DNA of 50,277 bases, from assembly GCA_029204225.1 (NCBI GenBank), contig CM055092.1, positions 74,662,682 through 74,712,958 of the forward strand, written 5' to 3'. A program made the position numbers and the translations under genes. The notes below the pieces were generated by a model. It did no database searches, was not told the origin of the DNA, and saw only the letters and a list, made by a program, of their open reading frames with translations. The stretch's first letter is position 1. Every line of letters starts with the position of its first letter. The DNA is from Diphasiastrum complanatum. Lineage: Eukaryota; Streptophyta; Lycopodiopsida; Lycopodiales; Lycopodiaceae. Below, piece after piece: positions 22,660 to 34,343 of this stretch.

Positions 22660-23490
22660 CAATGGGAACCTATGGGAAGTGACAGGATAGAGAACGGGCA
22701 TACTAGTAGCCTGAGACCTCCGTTCTAGCATACCGGGGGTGGCCCTAGGTTCGTGAATCCGATATGGACCTGCTAGATCCATTCATATCCAATTTTGACA
22801 TCGTTTGGTCAATATGACCTTTCGTCCCGGGGAGAACGCTTTTAGGCAATGGAAATGACCTAGTTTGGCAATTTTCCATCAAAGGGTCCATTTTTCCTAA
22901 CAGCGTCGGTTTCTCATATTGTCTATTCCGACCAGTGGGCGACGTCGAGGGGAACCTATCGGAATAGACAGGATGTTGAATGGGCCTACAGGTAGCCCGA
23001 AATCTCCGTTTGAAATTTGACTCAGAGAAGGGCTTCGGGGACAATTGGTGTTTGGTCCCAGAATTGGCTAAAATCACCTAGATTTCTAGATGGGGGATGG
23101 TCCAAGGTTTCTGAATCCGATACAGACCCGATGGATCCATTCATGCCCAACTCCAACATCGTTTGGTCAGTATGACCATTTGTCCCGGGGAGAACGCTTT
23201 CGGGCAATGGGAATGACCTAGTTTGGCAATTTTTCGTTCAATGGTCCATTTCTCCAGATGGTGTCAGTTTCTTGTGCTGTCTATTCCAGCTAGTGCAGCG
23301 ACATCGAGTGGAACCTGTGGGAAGTGACAAGACATCAAACGGGCATACTGGTTGTCTGAAACCTCCGTTCGAAGTTCGTCCCAGAAACGGGCTTCGGGGA
23401 CAATTGGACAATCAGGGGTGGCCCTAGGCACGTGGACCCGATACGGACTTGATGGATCCATTCATGCCCAATTCCAACATCGTTATGACC
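22660..23490. repeat. Tandem array, about 2.4 units of a 290-360 bp repeat
   Basis: Units start GAACCTAT/GTGGG..AGTGACA at about 22,664, 22,952 and 23,309. Shared blocks are CGGGCATACT/CCTACAG, ACCTCCGTT, CCTAG..CGTG..TCCGATA..GAC, GATCCATTCAT, CAACATCGTTTGGTCA, GTCCCGGGGAGAACGCTTT, GACCTAGTTTGGCAATTTT and TCTATTCC. The first unit lacks the GGGCTTCGGGGACAATTGG block found in the other two. It is GC-richer than its surroundings. The short minus frames here come from the repeat and are not called as genes. Confidence 0.85.
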
Positions 23491-23495
23491 TTTTT

Positions 23496-24015
23496 CTAGA
23501 CTAAAATCATCATCTCATGCAAGAAACTGGCATAAGTGACAACCCAAAATATAGTCTTTTATTTTGGTTTATATGACAACATTTCAAAAGCCGTCATTTA
23601 TGCCACAGATGATAATTTTTTTGGTTTTATGGCTAAATGTCTAAATAAGTGGCCAAATAAAAGGAGTTAGATGAATATGATATCATAACGCCCTTAAGTT
23701 GATATAAGTGTGTCATATATTTTGTAATACACGTTGATGATATGTATTTCAGTGTATTAGTATCCAATGGTATTTAACACATTGATAGGTATAATATCCG
23801 ATGTATAAATTTACACATATAAGATGAATATGATAGATATATGTGATATCTAGACTTCAGTCATCATTTCATGCAAAAAAATTGGCATAAAGGATGGCCT
23901 AGAAAACTCTCGTTTATTTTGTCTATATGATAGCTTTTCAAAAGGCATCATTTATGGCAAAAATGACATTTTTCTAGTTTTGAATGGCTTATGTGTATAG
24001 ATGAGGAGGTGAAAA
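23496..24015. repeat. Direct repeat, two diverged units 354 bp apart
   Basis: CTAGACTAAAATCATCATCTCATGC...TTTCAAAAGCCGTCATTTATG (23,496-23,665) recurs diverged at 23,850-24,015. The period is close to that of the adjoining array. The GTCATTTATG/GACA motifs resemble the subterminal sequences of CACTA elements, but that link is inference. Confidence 0.65.
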
Positions 24016-24451
24016 AAAGTAGTTACATTGAGATAACAATATAAGAGTCTTGTTAAGAATTAGGATTTGAGGACCATGCAAAGTTCTACAATGACCTCCA
24101 TGCATGTGAGATTGTACAAGATCTATGATAGATCAACTCAGATTTTCAAGATCTGTCAAATGCACTTTAAATCAAGGCAAGAGCTCATCTACATCAAAAG
24201 TTAAGATCATCCAAAGACAAGCTAGTTTTTCACATCCACATGAAAAAACTAAGTGCAATTCACTATGAGACACAAAACCAAGCCCCTTGCTCTCCTGTAG
24301 AGAGATAAAGGCCACTCTCTCAAGTAGAGAGAGAATTTGCTACAAAGAAACAAGTCCAAAATTGCATTAACTCTCAAAAATATTGTATGTACAAAAATAG
24401 CACACTTCCAAATAGTAATGAATATTTGTCACAACAAAAGAAATATAGACA
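24016..24451. other. No recognisable gene
   Basis: AT-rich DNA with two short GAGAGA/CTCTCT patches near 24,298-24,335 that could form a small hairpin. Nothing else to support. Confidence 0.4.
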
Positions 24452-24471
24452 TCAAAGAACATTATAAGTAC

Positions 24472-25258
24472 CTGTAAAACGTTGAAGATGTGGTATGATG
24501 GAAAAATGCCTTAATACTTTTTGTGGCACTTTGGATTGTGGTTTTTTCCAGTGACTTTCTTTGCAAATGGGACAACTATTCAGACTTTCATATTTTCCAC
24601 AGTATAATATGCAATCATTCACACATGCATGGATAGTGTGGTAACCTAGACCAATGTCCTTGATCACCTTCTTTGCCTCATAGGTGGAACATGGAAGTCA
24701 TTAGAGGAGTTTTGAGCTCCAAAAAAACCCTTTAAGAATTCATGCAAGATGTAGTTTATATTATTAAAATATTATAACACTAATACTTTTGACTTGCCAT
24801 AAATTTTTAATCGTAGCTCAAAAGTATGTCATCTAACATATCATTGAAAGCCCTTGTTGAGCGCTTTTCAATGCACCAAACTCTGCTAAATTTGGACTTA
24901 CTACTAAAAAGTTATGCCATTTTTAGTGTGGAATCAAAATGTGGACTCAAAAAGATACGTTACATAGATTTCAAATTTGAGTGTTTTGATTGGTCCATGT
25001 GTAAGAAAAAATTGAGAAAAAATATAAAAAGAATCTTTACAAAGGGAATAGATGTTCATGAAGCAAGGTCAATAGCTTATCAAAACTTGTTTGCAACCAT
25101 CCATGGACCACCTTTAGATTATATAGACACAATATAGAAAATAATTTGCTTCTTTTGCATCCTTCAAACAATGGCTTCTTTGCATCTTCCATTAGAGAAG
25201 AAATTTTTTTGGCATCAACATCTTCATTTCCTTCTACCTTACTGATTGTAGCTTGATT
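24472..25258 (-). pseudogene. CACTA Tnp2 transposase N-terminal exon, split by a MITE
   Basis: Reading the minus strand, 25,258-25,047 encodes KVEGNEDVDAKKISSLMEDA, then LFEGCKRSKLFSILCLYNLK and SFDKLLTLLHEHLFP. After the MITE (25,046-24,703), 24,695-24,472 encodes LPCSTYEAKKVIKDIGLGY, HACVNDCILYCGKYE, LNSCPICKESHWKK and VLRHFSIIPHLQRF. Together these are the consecutive conserved blocks of plant Tnp2 (LF.GC..SKL, SF..LL..L, LP.S.YEAKK, H.C.NDC.LY, L..CP.C..S.W, P..VLR.F..IP.L.R.). A GT donor (CAG|GTACTT) follows at 24,471. The rest of the gene is not in the window. It is cut on its 5' side by the LTR at 25,261. Confidence 0.8.
24703..25046. mobile_element. MITE, copy truncated at one end
   Basis: Same sequence as 43,586-43,920, starting AGAGGAGTTTTGAGCTCC. 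It lacks the outer 23 bases or so of the right terminal inverted repeat, stopping at AAAGGG. It interrupts the Tnp2 exon above. Confidence 0.85.
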
Positions 25259-25260
25259 CC

Positions 25261-26092
25261 TGTGCAAAAAGTACAAAAAGGACCAAGAGTGGATCCTAAT
25301 CTGATCCTCAAGAGGGATTGGTTGTCGGATTACTTGACCTATCAATCTACTTCAGATTAAGATCAATCTAGATCAATTCTAGACACAAAATCCTAACAAG
25401 AACAATCATTAATTGAAGGTAAGTGTACTTTATGGTTTCACATGTGTGAAACATTGTCTGAGTACAGACTCCAACCTGAAAATAAAGTACACATTGATAG
25501 AACCTCAAAACAATCAAAACAAATGTAGACAAATGGAGAGAATCACTCAAAATTGCTTCCAAAACCAAGATTGGTGTCTCACAATGACTATGGCCAAATG
25601 TGGCTCTATATATACAATAAGTGGGAGCTCGTGGTAATGATCATCCCTATGATCCCACATGTGTGAAGGTGCTTTGTCATATGATGATTCATCATGCAAA
25701 ACTGACACTTGGACAAAACTTTCTATTTTGAGCACTTTTGGTCCATTTTCCCTCTATATGGAGATCTACTTGGAAATCTTCTAGAAGTCAAAATTCGCCT
25801 ACTTCAACTTATTCCACACATGTGAGCTGTCCTCTACACATGGAATATGACACCTAACCAAAGGATGTGGCTCATGCAATCCATAGATTGATGCCATGTG
25901 TCATATGTCTAGAAAACTAGTTTTTGGCCTTTTTAGCCACTAGAACTTGAATTAAATCATATGTACAACCTATATGATTATGGTACATGACAAGTACACT
26001 ATTTTAACACGTGGGAACAGACTCCACACATGTGTGTTTATCTATATACAAGATTTTTGGCCTCTACCAAGCTTATTTTTGCATTTTTCACA
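25261..26092 (-). repeat. Solo or orphan Copia LTR, 832 bp, minus
   Basis: On the minus strand it begins TGTGAAAAATGC after a purine tract GAGGAGGAG (26,101-26,093) and ends GTACTTTTTGCACA. Its terminal part (GATCCA..T.TGGTCCTT..GTACTTTT) resembles the end of the LTR at 44,336-45,026. It contains repeated ACATGTGTG motifs like the young Copia LTR. Only about 40 bases of internal sequence remain to its right. Confidence 0.75.
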
Positions 26093-26129
26093 CTCCTCCT
26101 CAAAAATCTAGCTTGGTAAATCTAGCTTG

Positions 26130-28200
26130 ATGGAAAACATGATGATCAGTCAGATGGCTTAGCCGAGAGGAAGAACCGTACTCTGGTTGAATCAGCCAAA
26201 TGTATGCTAGCGCATGCATCGCTGCCCAAGAGCTTCTAACTCAAAGCTGTCTCCACTGCAGCTTATGTCCAGAACAGATGTTCGACCAAGGCCCTCTTAG
26301 GCAAAACACCCGATGAGGTGTGGACAGGCTCTAAGCCTTCTGTGAAGAACCTAAGAGTATTCGGATGCGTTGCCTACAAGGAAGAAATTCGACTTCCAAA
26401 GGCTCGAGACCATCCTGATTGGATATACTTCATCTGATAGCACATACAAGCTGTATGATCCTGATACCCAGCAAGTTTTGTATAGCCGGGATACGGTCTT
26501 TATCGAGGATCAGTTTGTTGACGTCAAAGGCAAAGATATTGTTCCAGGAGAACCTTCATCACCTGCCATTGACACGACAATCAGAGCTTCGGGCTCATGT
26601 GTGTCCATTATCGACCCACTATTTGACAGCGAATCAAACGAAGACGTTGCTGCTACCCAGCAACAAGTCCCAGGAGTGGTTCTTCAGTCGATTCCTCCCA
26701 GAAGATCAAGTCGAGTGCGCACACAGCCCACAAGGTATACTCGCGAGTCTGCATGTCTCTTGATACGAGAACCGACAATAGTCAAAGAGGCACTCAGCCA
26801 ACCAGACTCTGATCTCTAGAGAGAAGCTATGGACAGAGAGTATTCCTCTATGATCAAGAACCAACTTCAAGATCAAATACAATGCCAATGGAGCAATTGA
26901 TTGAAAGAAGACAAGATTGGTAGCATGAGAATTCACTCAGATCCCTAACATCGACTACTGAGACTTTCAGTCCTGTAGTCAAACATTCGTCGATCCGAGC
27001 ACTCTATCATATGCTGTAATTGCCAACCTTGAAGTGCACCAACTTGATGTACAAACAGCTTATCTGAATGGAGTTATACAAGAAGACATCTACATGATCT
27101 AGCCCAAAGGATACGTTTTGGAAGGTATGAAGAATCATGTCTGTAAGCTCCATAAAGCACTTTACGAATTGAAACAGTCTGCTAGAGCTTGGTTTCAAAG
27201 GATCAACACATTCCTCATCGAACAAGGATTCCAACCAAGCACTGTTGATTGCAACGTCTATTCCAAGTCGGTGCAACAATCCTTCATTATCATCACCTTA
27301 TACATGGATGATACGTTGATTTTCAGCAACAACACCAATTTGGTCAAGGATTCTAAATAGATGTTGTTTTCAGAGTTCAACATGACTAATCTACGCGAAG
27401 CTCACTTCTGTTTGGCCATTCAGATCCACATAGACAAAGTGAGACGACTGATCTATATCACTCAACAAAGGTATCTTCACAATGTTCTTAACATATACAA
27501 TCGAATAAATTGAAAATTAGCTCACTCACCGATGGATCCAGGTCTATATTTGTCGAAGGACCAATGTCTCCGGACCAAGCAGAAAGAGGAGCAGATGAGA
27601 GAGTATCCTTATCGATTGACATTTGGATCTCTCATGTACACAATGGTCTATACAAGACCTGACATCTTTTTTGCAGTAAGCTCACTCAGCCAATATATGG
27701 CTAATCCTGGCATTATCCATTGGAAGGCTCTCATAAGAGTCATGAGGTATATTCGAGCTACAATGGACCAATGCATCTGCTATGGAGAAGTCAGCAATGA
27801 CAATCTTCATTAGCTCAGTGGATATTGTGATGCAAGCTGGGGAGGAGATGTAGACAATCATAAGTCCACATCTGGATTTACATTCTTCTTCAACGACGGT
27901 CCTATCTCATGGAACAGTCGTAAGCAAACCTCTATTGCTCTTTCTTCTACAGAAGCAGAATACATTGTTGCTTCCCAATCTATTAAAGAAGCGTTTTGGT
28001 TGACAAATTTACTATTAGGACGTTAGTTTGTATCAATACAATCCCACAATTATAGTCTATGATAATCAAAGTACTATTGCCTTATCGGCCAACCCTAGAT
28101 TTCACTCTAGGAGTAAGCACATTGAAATCAGATATCACTACATCAAGGTCAAGGTTCTCAACAAGGAGGTAAGCTTAATGTACTGTAGAATGTAGGACTA
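26130..28200 (+). pseudogene. Copia pol relic: integrase C-terminus, RT, RNase H
   Basis: Ordered Copia blocks on the plus strand: DGLAERKNRTLVESAKCML and FGCVAY (integrase end); GYTSSDSTYKLYDPDTQQVLYSRD; PPRRSSRVRTQPTRY linker; RT with LEVHQLDVQTAYLNG, LHKALYELKQSARAW and YMDDTLIFS (catalytic DD present); then SLMYTMVYTRPDIFFAVS, and RNase H with GYCDASWGGD, KSTSGFTFFF, ISWNSRKQTSIALSSTEAEY and SRSKHIEIRYH. Numerous stops and frameshifts (for example at 26,399, 26,820, 27,102, 27,360, 27,513, 27,812 and 28,026) make it dead. The 5' part (gag to integrase core) is absent. Confidence 0.92.
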
Positions 28201-28259
28201 CCAATGGTGCCCTTATAGAAAAGCTAAGGTACCTTGTAAATTAGTTTTTAAGGCATTTT

Positions 28260-28664
28260 TCAGAGTGTCACATCTTTTGCATTTTTACCAACATTAATTT
28301 CAGTGAAGGCTGACGTCGCGGCCTTCTCACGCTCATCCCCATGCACTGTGCAATTAGATTTGACAACGACATCAGCCACACACAATTTCTCACAAACAGC
28401 ACATCCACTTTGTACTTTCTTTATCTGCACACCTATAAAATTATATATATATTGAATACCATCTACGTATTGAGCGATAATACATCAGAGCAACAACCAA
28501 CAAGCATAACAACATCAGAGGCTTATCAGAGAGAGACAAAGTAGATGCTTTTGCACATCGATTCTTTGTATTGTCAGTAATAGACTTATCACCTTTTATA
28601 GATTGGATTAGCTTTGTGTTATCTTTCTTTGAAACTGGGTGGATATTCGCTTCGTGATAAACAC
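28260..28664 (+). repeat. Probable 3' LTR remnant of the plus Copia relic
   Basis: Follows the RNase H end. It contains TATAAAATTATATATAT (28,435-28,451) and then a leader-like stretch with TTTGTATTGTCA. Neither boundary is clear and no partner exists, so this is placed by position and composition only. Confidence 0.35.
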
Positions 28665-30540
28665 TCGTACGTATGAGAGATCAGACTTTTTACCTATCCA
28701 CATTTTTTATGGTGTCTTGTTATCCAACGCTGTCGTTGTTGATTTGTTCTGCAGGTGTACAACTACAGCTATTGCCTTAGTCCAGAATTGACTTGGCAAT
28801 TGAGCTTGTGCCATCATGCATCTGGCTCCTTCAACTAGCATTTTGTTTCTTCTCTTTGCAACACCATTGTAATTTGGTGTGTATGCAGGAGTGAACTAGT
28901 GTTCTATCCCCTGTTCCTCGCAGAATTCTGAGAATGTTTTGCTTTTGTATTCACCTCCATTGTCAGATCTAAGGATTTGAATCCTTTTCGAGGTGTGTCG
29001 CTCTGCAAATGCCACGAACTTCTTGAAAGAATCAAACACTTCAAATTTCTTCTTCAGGTGGTAGATCATGGTCATCCGGATGTAAGAACTTCTTTGGCTC
29101 TTCTTCCCTCATGCGTGAATGAAATTCGATGTTGCTTGCCTTTTTGACAAGCTTTACAGAACTCAGTTTCTTGATATCTTGAGACTTATGACTATATCTT
29201 TTTTGTACATGTCATGTAGGCTCCGCATGTTCAGATGATACATTCTCCTATGCCAGAGCTGATCTTCATTTTCTGGTGCATTTAATATGCTATTAGAGTT
29301 GCTGATTATCTTGGTCTGGTAGAGGTTTCCTTCTTTGCATCCGACCGTCAGCAACTTGTTTGTTGTTTTCTCGATCATACGGCATGTGTTACAGTTGAAC
29401 AAAACTCGAATACCAAGATCTGTCATCTCGGAGACAAACAGCAGATCTGAGTGAGGGCACGTAGAGTGCTCCTGGCAACTCTGCTTGCCCTGACAATGTT
29501 CGCAACTATAGAGTTTCGATGCCTTTGACATCGTGTCTGCTCCCATCACCTAGAATCACTGCTTTGTTATTTTCGAGCTCTCTGAAGTCGATCAAGGTCT
29601 TCTTGTTGCAGGTGATGTGTGATGTTGCTCCTAAATCAATGACTACATCGTAGTCGTGTTCAGTGTAGTTGGTTGAAACTTCATCAAGTATTGTGAAGGC
29701 TTCATCACCTCTATCAACATCTTTGGATGACTCTGCAACGTTTGTCTTTTCAGCTTTGTTCTTTCTTTTTGGGTTGAACTTGCAGTCATATGCAGAGTGC
29801 CCTTTCTTCTTGCAGTGCATGCTAGGCATTGCTGGATTGAGCCAGCATTTGTTTGCCATATGGTCTGGTTTGCTTGTGATCATAGGAAGAAGATTGTTGA
29901 TTCGAGGACTTTGTCTTCTCGAATCTTGGCTTGTTCTTGTTCTTCTTCTTTGCTTTTGTGAAAAAGAGCCTTTTCTTGATCACTACTTCCCTCTCCTTCG
30001 TCTCTCATCAGTCTCTCATCAGCGACACGACTGACTACTTTGTCGAATGTCATATCTGGTAGACTCAATATGAGCATGATAGGATGTCGGTAGAGATTTC
30101 ATGAAGTACATCAGTTGTTGTGGTGCTGGGACCTGATGCTCTTGTCCTAATGCAGTGAGCTGAGCGAAGATCGTTCTGATCTTCTCAACGTGCTGATCCA
30201 ACTGGTTGTCATCCCATCGTATGGATTGCAGCTGATTTTGAAGGTGCATGACTGAAGCTGCAGTTCTCACTTCATACTTCTGCTTTAATCTTTCCCACGC
30301 TGCATGGTTGCTTTCGCAGCCTTCAATCTACATGAGTAGGTCTTCATTTATGGATGAAACGATGATCGCCATTGTGCGCTCATCTTTTTTGATCCATTCA
30401 GCTATCCTCAGGTCTCTCTGTGGAGGCTGCACCTGTGAGACTTTGGTCACTGACCAGATGCCTTCGCCCTTCAGAAGTGTTTTGATTTTGAATTTCTAGA
30501 TTCTGTAGTTTGCGCCATCGAGGCTGATTGTTACTCTTGT
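28665..30540 (-). pseudogene. Copia gag-protease-integrase relic
   Basis: Minus-strand order: gag (LDGANYRI start near 30,530; WIKKDERTMAIIVSSI; HAAWERLKQKYE; LQSIRWDDNQLDQHVEKIRTIF), zinc knuckle (HCKKKGHSAYDC, first Cys of the knuckle altered), protease motif VVIDLGATSHIT (Leu replaces the Ser/Thr after the catalytic Asp), pre-integrase QLWHRRMYHLNMRSLHDM, then integrase traces (YTP...PNYNGVAKRRNKMLVEGARCMMAQAQLP, W.G.K.DLSYVRVF). Stops and frameshifts throughout. RT and RNase H are missing because the frame ends at about 28,665 against the plus Copia relic. Confidence 0.9.
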
Positions 30541-30612
30541 CTGGATTGTTGTAGCTATATTGTGCTGTCTAGTAAATCACTGCTTAGATATTAGTAATGA
30601 TAACTTGCACGC

Positions 30613-30624
30613 TCTGATACCATG
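30613..30624 (-). promoter_or_regulatory. Primer-binding site of minus Copia relic
   Basis: Minus strand TGGTATCAGAGC, exact iMet-type PBS, adjacent to LTR end TCGTGACA and about 85 bases upstream of the gag start. Confidence 0.9.
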
Positions 30625-31136
30625 TCACGAAACTGTCTTGCTTGTTTTCATTTTTGTTGTCACAAACACAAATTTGTGTTTTTGAATTTTCTTTTGTGCG
30701 AAAGCTTCACAGGAACCTAGACACGCGACTGCACATCACAGAACACATTCTATTCTAGCAATCAAGACAGATGGCACAAGACAAGGAGATGCACGAAAAT
30801 AGAGCAACTGTATTATTAGTTTGATGTTGGGATCGTCAGTGTCTCATTCGTTGACGGCCTGACGCTTTGCTCCTTTTGCTGTGTTCTGCTCGTTGGCAGA
30901 CTTTCATGCACAGCTCTTTCGTTTCTAGCATTTTTCTTTTCTGCTCTACTCGCTATGTCTCTCTCTCTGTTCAATATTACAGAATTCTGATATTCAGATT
31001 CTACCTTATGATTTAGGAGAACAGTTTATATATCTCCAATGCGTGGAGTTTACAAGACAGCTAAAAATAGAGAATTACAAGACTAGTTAATGCTAATCAA
31101 CTAATTAGTTACTCTCTGTCGTTGCCACTCGTTTCA
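30625..31136 (-). repeat. 5' LTR of minus Copia relic, about 512 bp
   Basis: The inner end is fixed by the PBS (…TTTCGTGACA). The outer end is my best guess (minus TGAAACGAG at 31,136), supported by a TATA-like TATATAAA on the minus strand near 31,030 at a sensible distance. No second LTR. Confidence 0.55.
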
Positions 31137-31371
31137 GTTGGGCGTGAAGTTTACGACTCCAAGCCCGTTAAGTTGGCAGCTGGCAGCGCAAAAGATTCCC
31201 CTTCATTTGTCTCATTTCCTTCGTTTCTTTCGTAACCTTTCGTTTTGCGTCCCTTTGCAGTTGTTGCGGTCTTGGAGGTATGTTTATAATTCACAAATGA
31301 TTCGTGAATCGTTTGTCTTTCGAGTCAAGGGATATTGACTTTCGCAAATTGTTCTCCATTCGACCTTTGCT

Positions 31372-32237
31372 TTGTGTTTGTGTTGCAACAAAGTTGCAGG
31401 AGTTCACCATTTCTGACCAGTTGTAGCCATTGAAACCATCTAAAAAACTGTAGGCTTCTGTTCCAGCTATTCGATCCAAAACGCTTTTTGTGAAGGTTGA
31501 GAGAAAGTGATCGTTCTGCATCACAATGTTAAGTGTCTTTAGATTGACACAGATTTGCATCTTGTCGTTCGTCTTGGGAACAATGACTGTGGGTGACACC
31601 CATTCTGTGTGCTCAATTTCATAAATGAAATCGGCATCGAGCAATTTTTGCACCTCCTGCTTGATTAGCTCAGTGTGGGTTGGCATTGCTCCTTCGACCA
31701 AAGGTATGGTGTGTTGGACTGCAAATGATGGAATTCCCTTGAGATCTTTGTAAGACCACACAAAGCAATCCTTATATTCCATCAGTAGTTTCTACAGCTT
31801 GGTAAATTGTGAGAGCGTGCATTGTGCTCCCACATGAACAATTTTGTCTTCTTCGCTTGGCTTTGCTAGATTCATCGGTTCAGTGTGAGCCACGATCCCT
31901 TGTAGAATTGTTCTTCTTTTTCTTTATTTGCATTAGGCTCCCATTGCACTTTTGGCAACATTATCACCACGTTGTCCAAAGTATAACTCTCGAAGTTTGA
32001 TGGCACATCATGGGAAGGTGCCTTGCTCGTTTTCTTTGTTCGATTTGTGAGCGATAGCTCATTCATTGCTTCTGACATTCTTGAAGCTGATGTCAAAGCT
32101 TGGTCGGATGACCCTTGAGCTAGAGGCTCAGCAACTTTCTTCTTTCCACGTACATCATTGACTATTGTTGCATCCTTGCCCACTTTCTGGTGAGATTCTT
32201 TGACATTCGCTACATGGTCCCGAGTGTCTTCATCCAT
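31372..32237 (-). pseudogene. Ty3/Gypsy protease-RT linker and RT N-terminus relic
   Basis: Minus strand: a polar linker (32,237-31,872), then EYKDCFVWSYKDLKGI and VQHTIPLVEGA (the region just before RT) and RT blocks LIKQEVQKLLDADFI, WVSPTVIVPKTNDKMQICVNLKTLN and RIAGTEAYSFLDGFNGYN, which corresponds to the first catalytic-Asp motif (SFLDGFNGYN). Stops at about 31,795. It ends at about 31,425, so the YxDD motif and the rest of pol are lost. It is not the same family member as the pol relic at 19.1-20.6 kb, because the overlap is absent. Confidence 0.85.
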
Positions 32238-33270
32238 CGTGGCTATGGCCTCTTCTGGTAATTATTGAAATTGAAAAATAATGTATCTTGACTTTAGGCT
32301 TGCTACAAACTTTGTACTTTGCAAGTATGTTGTTTTATAAATGTACTCTATATGTACTTTCTAGACAGAAGTCCTCAACAACTAAAGTCCAACTTAATAA
32401 GTAAAGAATACGAAGAGTTTTAGAATACGTTAGAAACTTATGTCAATGCCAATCAGAAAGACAGATCAGAGACTTAATTCTTCAAATAGGGACTGTCATC
32501 TCATATGTATACATACAGCTTTATTCAATGATCGTGCTAGACTGTACCAAAGATAGTCGTTATTTGAGTGCCAAAAAGAAAGTATTCGCGACAGACGAAT
32601 AAGATGGTTTAAAGACAGTTCTTTAGAGCATGCTTTACGGAAACACATCAAACGAATGTGATGCACTAGAGCGTCTGTCTAATCAGAGAGAAATTAATGA
32701 AATGCGTTAGAGATTGTTAGCAGACTCCAGATCACTCACACTTACCAGTGCGGAGAACAGAGATAAGAGAGAATAACTCACAAAACTCTATTCACTTCTT
32801 CAATCTCCTACATAAGCATAAACTCTTCTCTCTCGATGATCGAGATTGAAGTGTGGGATCAATATATGTTCTACGGGGCGAACAAACACACCTCTAAAAC
32901 AACAGGTGCGTCGCTCCCGCGAAAGGGTCTAGTTAACGATTAGACTGAGAATACGTTCACCTATACCATAGGAGGTATACTTAACTATGAGTTAAAGTTA
33001 CTCTAGTTTATCATGTCTTTTTGTATCTAGTCGTTTCGTATGGACAACCTAGTAAAGTTTGTCCAAGACAATGTCTTTTCCTTTAAAAGGTCTTGTCCTT
33101 AATTACAAGGCAAGTACTTAGGAGATATATTCCCGAAAAATGACTTAGGCCTCTTCATGATCTATACTTATCTAGCTCATATCTTCATTTTTTAGTATAT
33201 CATGCCATATTTATGTTGATATTTAATATTTAACATTTTTGTGGCATCACACACTGTATCCGTCCTCATA
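32238..33270. other. Unassigned, possibly LTR-derived
   Basis: No open frame above 60 codons and no boundary motifs I can defend. A TATAAATG-like motif lies near 32,335, and the AT content rises toward 33,200. It could be a degraded LTR and leader of the Gypsy relic to its left. Confidence 0.3.
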
Positions 33271-33280
33271 AATTTTTGTA

Positions 33281-34343
33281 GGTACTATTGGCTGATCCAG
33301 GTGATCGTATTGGTGACTCTAAAACTAGGATTCCTGGAATGGGTTGTGTTACTTCCATATATCGGGTCGATATAGCGTTTGTCAGATATCAGGATCCCAG
33401 GTCTAGGATTATGCTGAATCCTATGTACAAGACATCAAAGTAATAGAATCCATAGTCTACATGCCATAAAAGAGATGTCTATAGAGTATCCACATGCCCA
33501 ATCATTTAGGCAGGTTAGTGTAATAGTTTTTGCTGTCTTGAGTGTTCAGAAGGCCAAGCTCCTTGCTTGGGACCATAACATTACTCAAGATTATAGACTC
33601 AAGATGACTATTATACAAACAGTGAGATTCTTTCACAAGCAGTATCTCAGACTCCACAAAGAGGTCTACAAAACAAATATCTAGCTAAAGTGTCTCTGTG
33701 CATAGGAGAATGGCCTTCATTTTGACGAGAAGAATCCAACCTCCTCTTTGACAAAATAAGATAATTGTTTTCAACTGGCCTTCCATACTGGACAAGTGAT
33801 TTTCAAAAGTTTTAATTCTTTTTGAATCTACTAAACAAACTTTCCAAAATTTTCTATTGTTTGATATTTACACAAATATTTTTGTTCCAAAATTGAGATC
33901 TTGTGGATAAATTTTTGGAAAAGTGGGAGAGGTTTGAAGGATAGATTCTAAAAGGGGTGTCCTCCTCAAAAAATAAACTAGTCAGCCAACACTTGCTCCC
34001 ATCCCTCAGGATATGGAAATATTCGAGTGGAAATACAGGCAAGGCATTCCTTCTGAAGATGTCGTTGTGAGCGTCCTTTCAAGAGGGGGAGATGGATAGC
34101 TAAGCCTTGTATAGATGGAAAAAGACAATTTCTATTCTATTTTTCTTCTAATTTTAGTCACCATTAAAGTGATGAATTTCTAATAACATCATTTTTTTTC
34201 AGACATAAAACTTTTCATGAAAGTGGAAGAGGCCATGGTCAAGAGCTTCAATTCTCAAAATTTGGCAAAATGCCAACCATTGTACCCAAACAACTCCAAG
34301 GATGAGGAGCTTCAAAGATTTTTAATTTTGTTCAGAGACATGG
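33281..34343 (+). other. Chain of unassigned exon-like open stretches
   Basis: Four plus-strand stretches read like protein: 33,281-33,442 (LLADPGDRIGDSKTRIPGMG, after a TTTTTGTAG acceptor-like site), 33,475-33,684 (ATG frame, 69 codons, HAQSFRQVSVIVFAVL), 33,975-34,097 (PTLAPIPQDMEIFEWKYRQG) and 34,202-34,343 (after TTTTTTTCAG: KLFMKVEEAMVKSFNSQNLA, ending at an ATG|GTACGC donor-like site). I do not recognise the family. They could be exons of one decayed gene or of a transposon, or chance. Confidence 0.3.

Noticed and set aside
22745-23461. Three short minus frames in the tandem array
   Set aside because: They follow the repeat unit, have no conserved start and are interrupted differently in each unit.
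22660-23490. CRISPR-like array
   Set aside because: Units are 290-358 bp and continuous, not short repeats with unique spacers, and the DNA is plant nuclear.
24826-25137. 103-codon plus frame
   Set aside because: It lies over the MITE and the antisense of the Tnp2 exon; the same MITE-derived frame recurs at 43,716.
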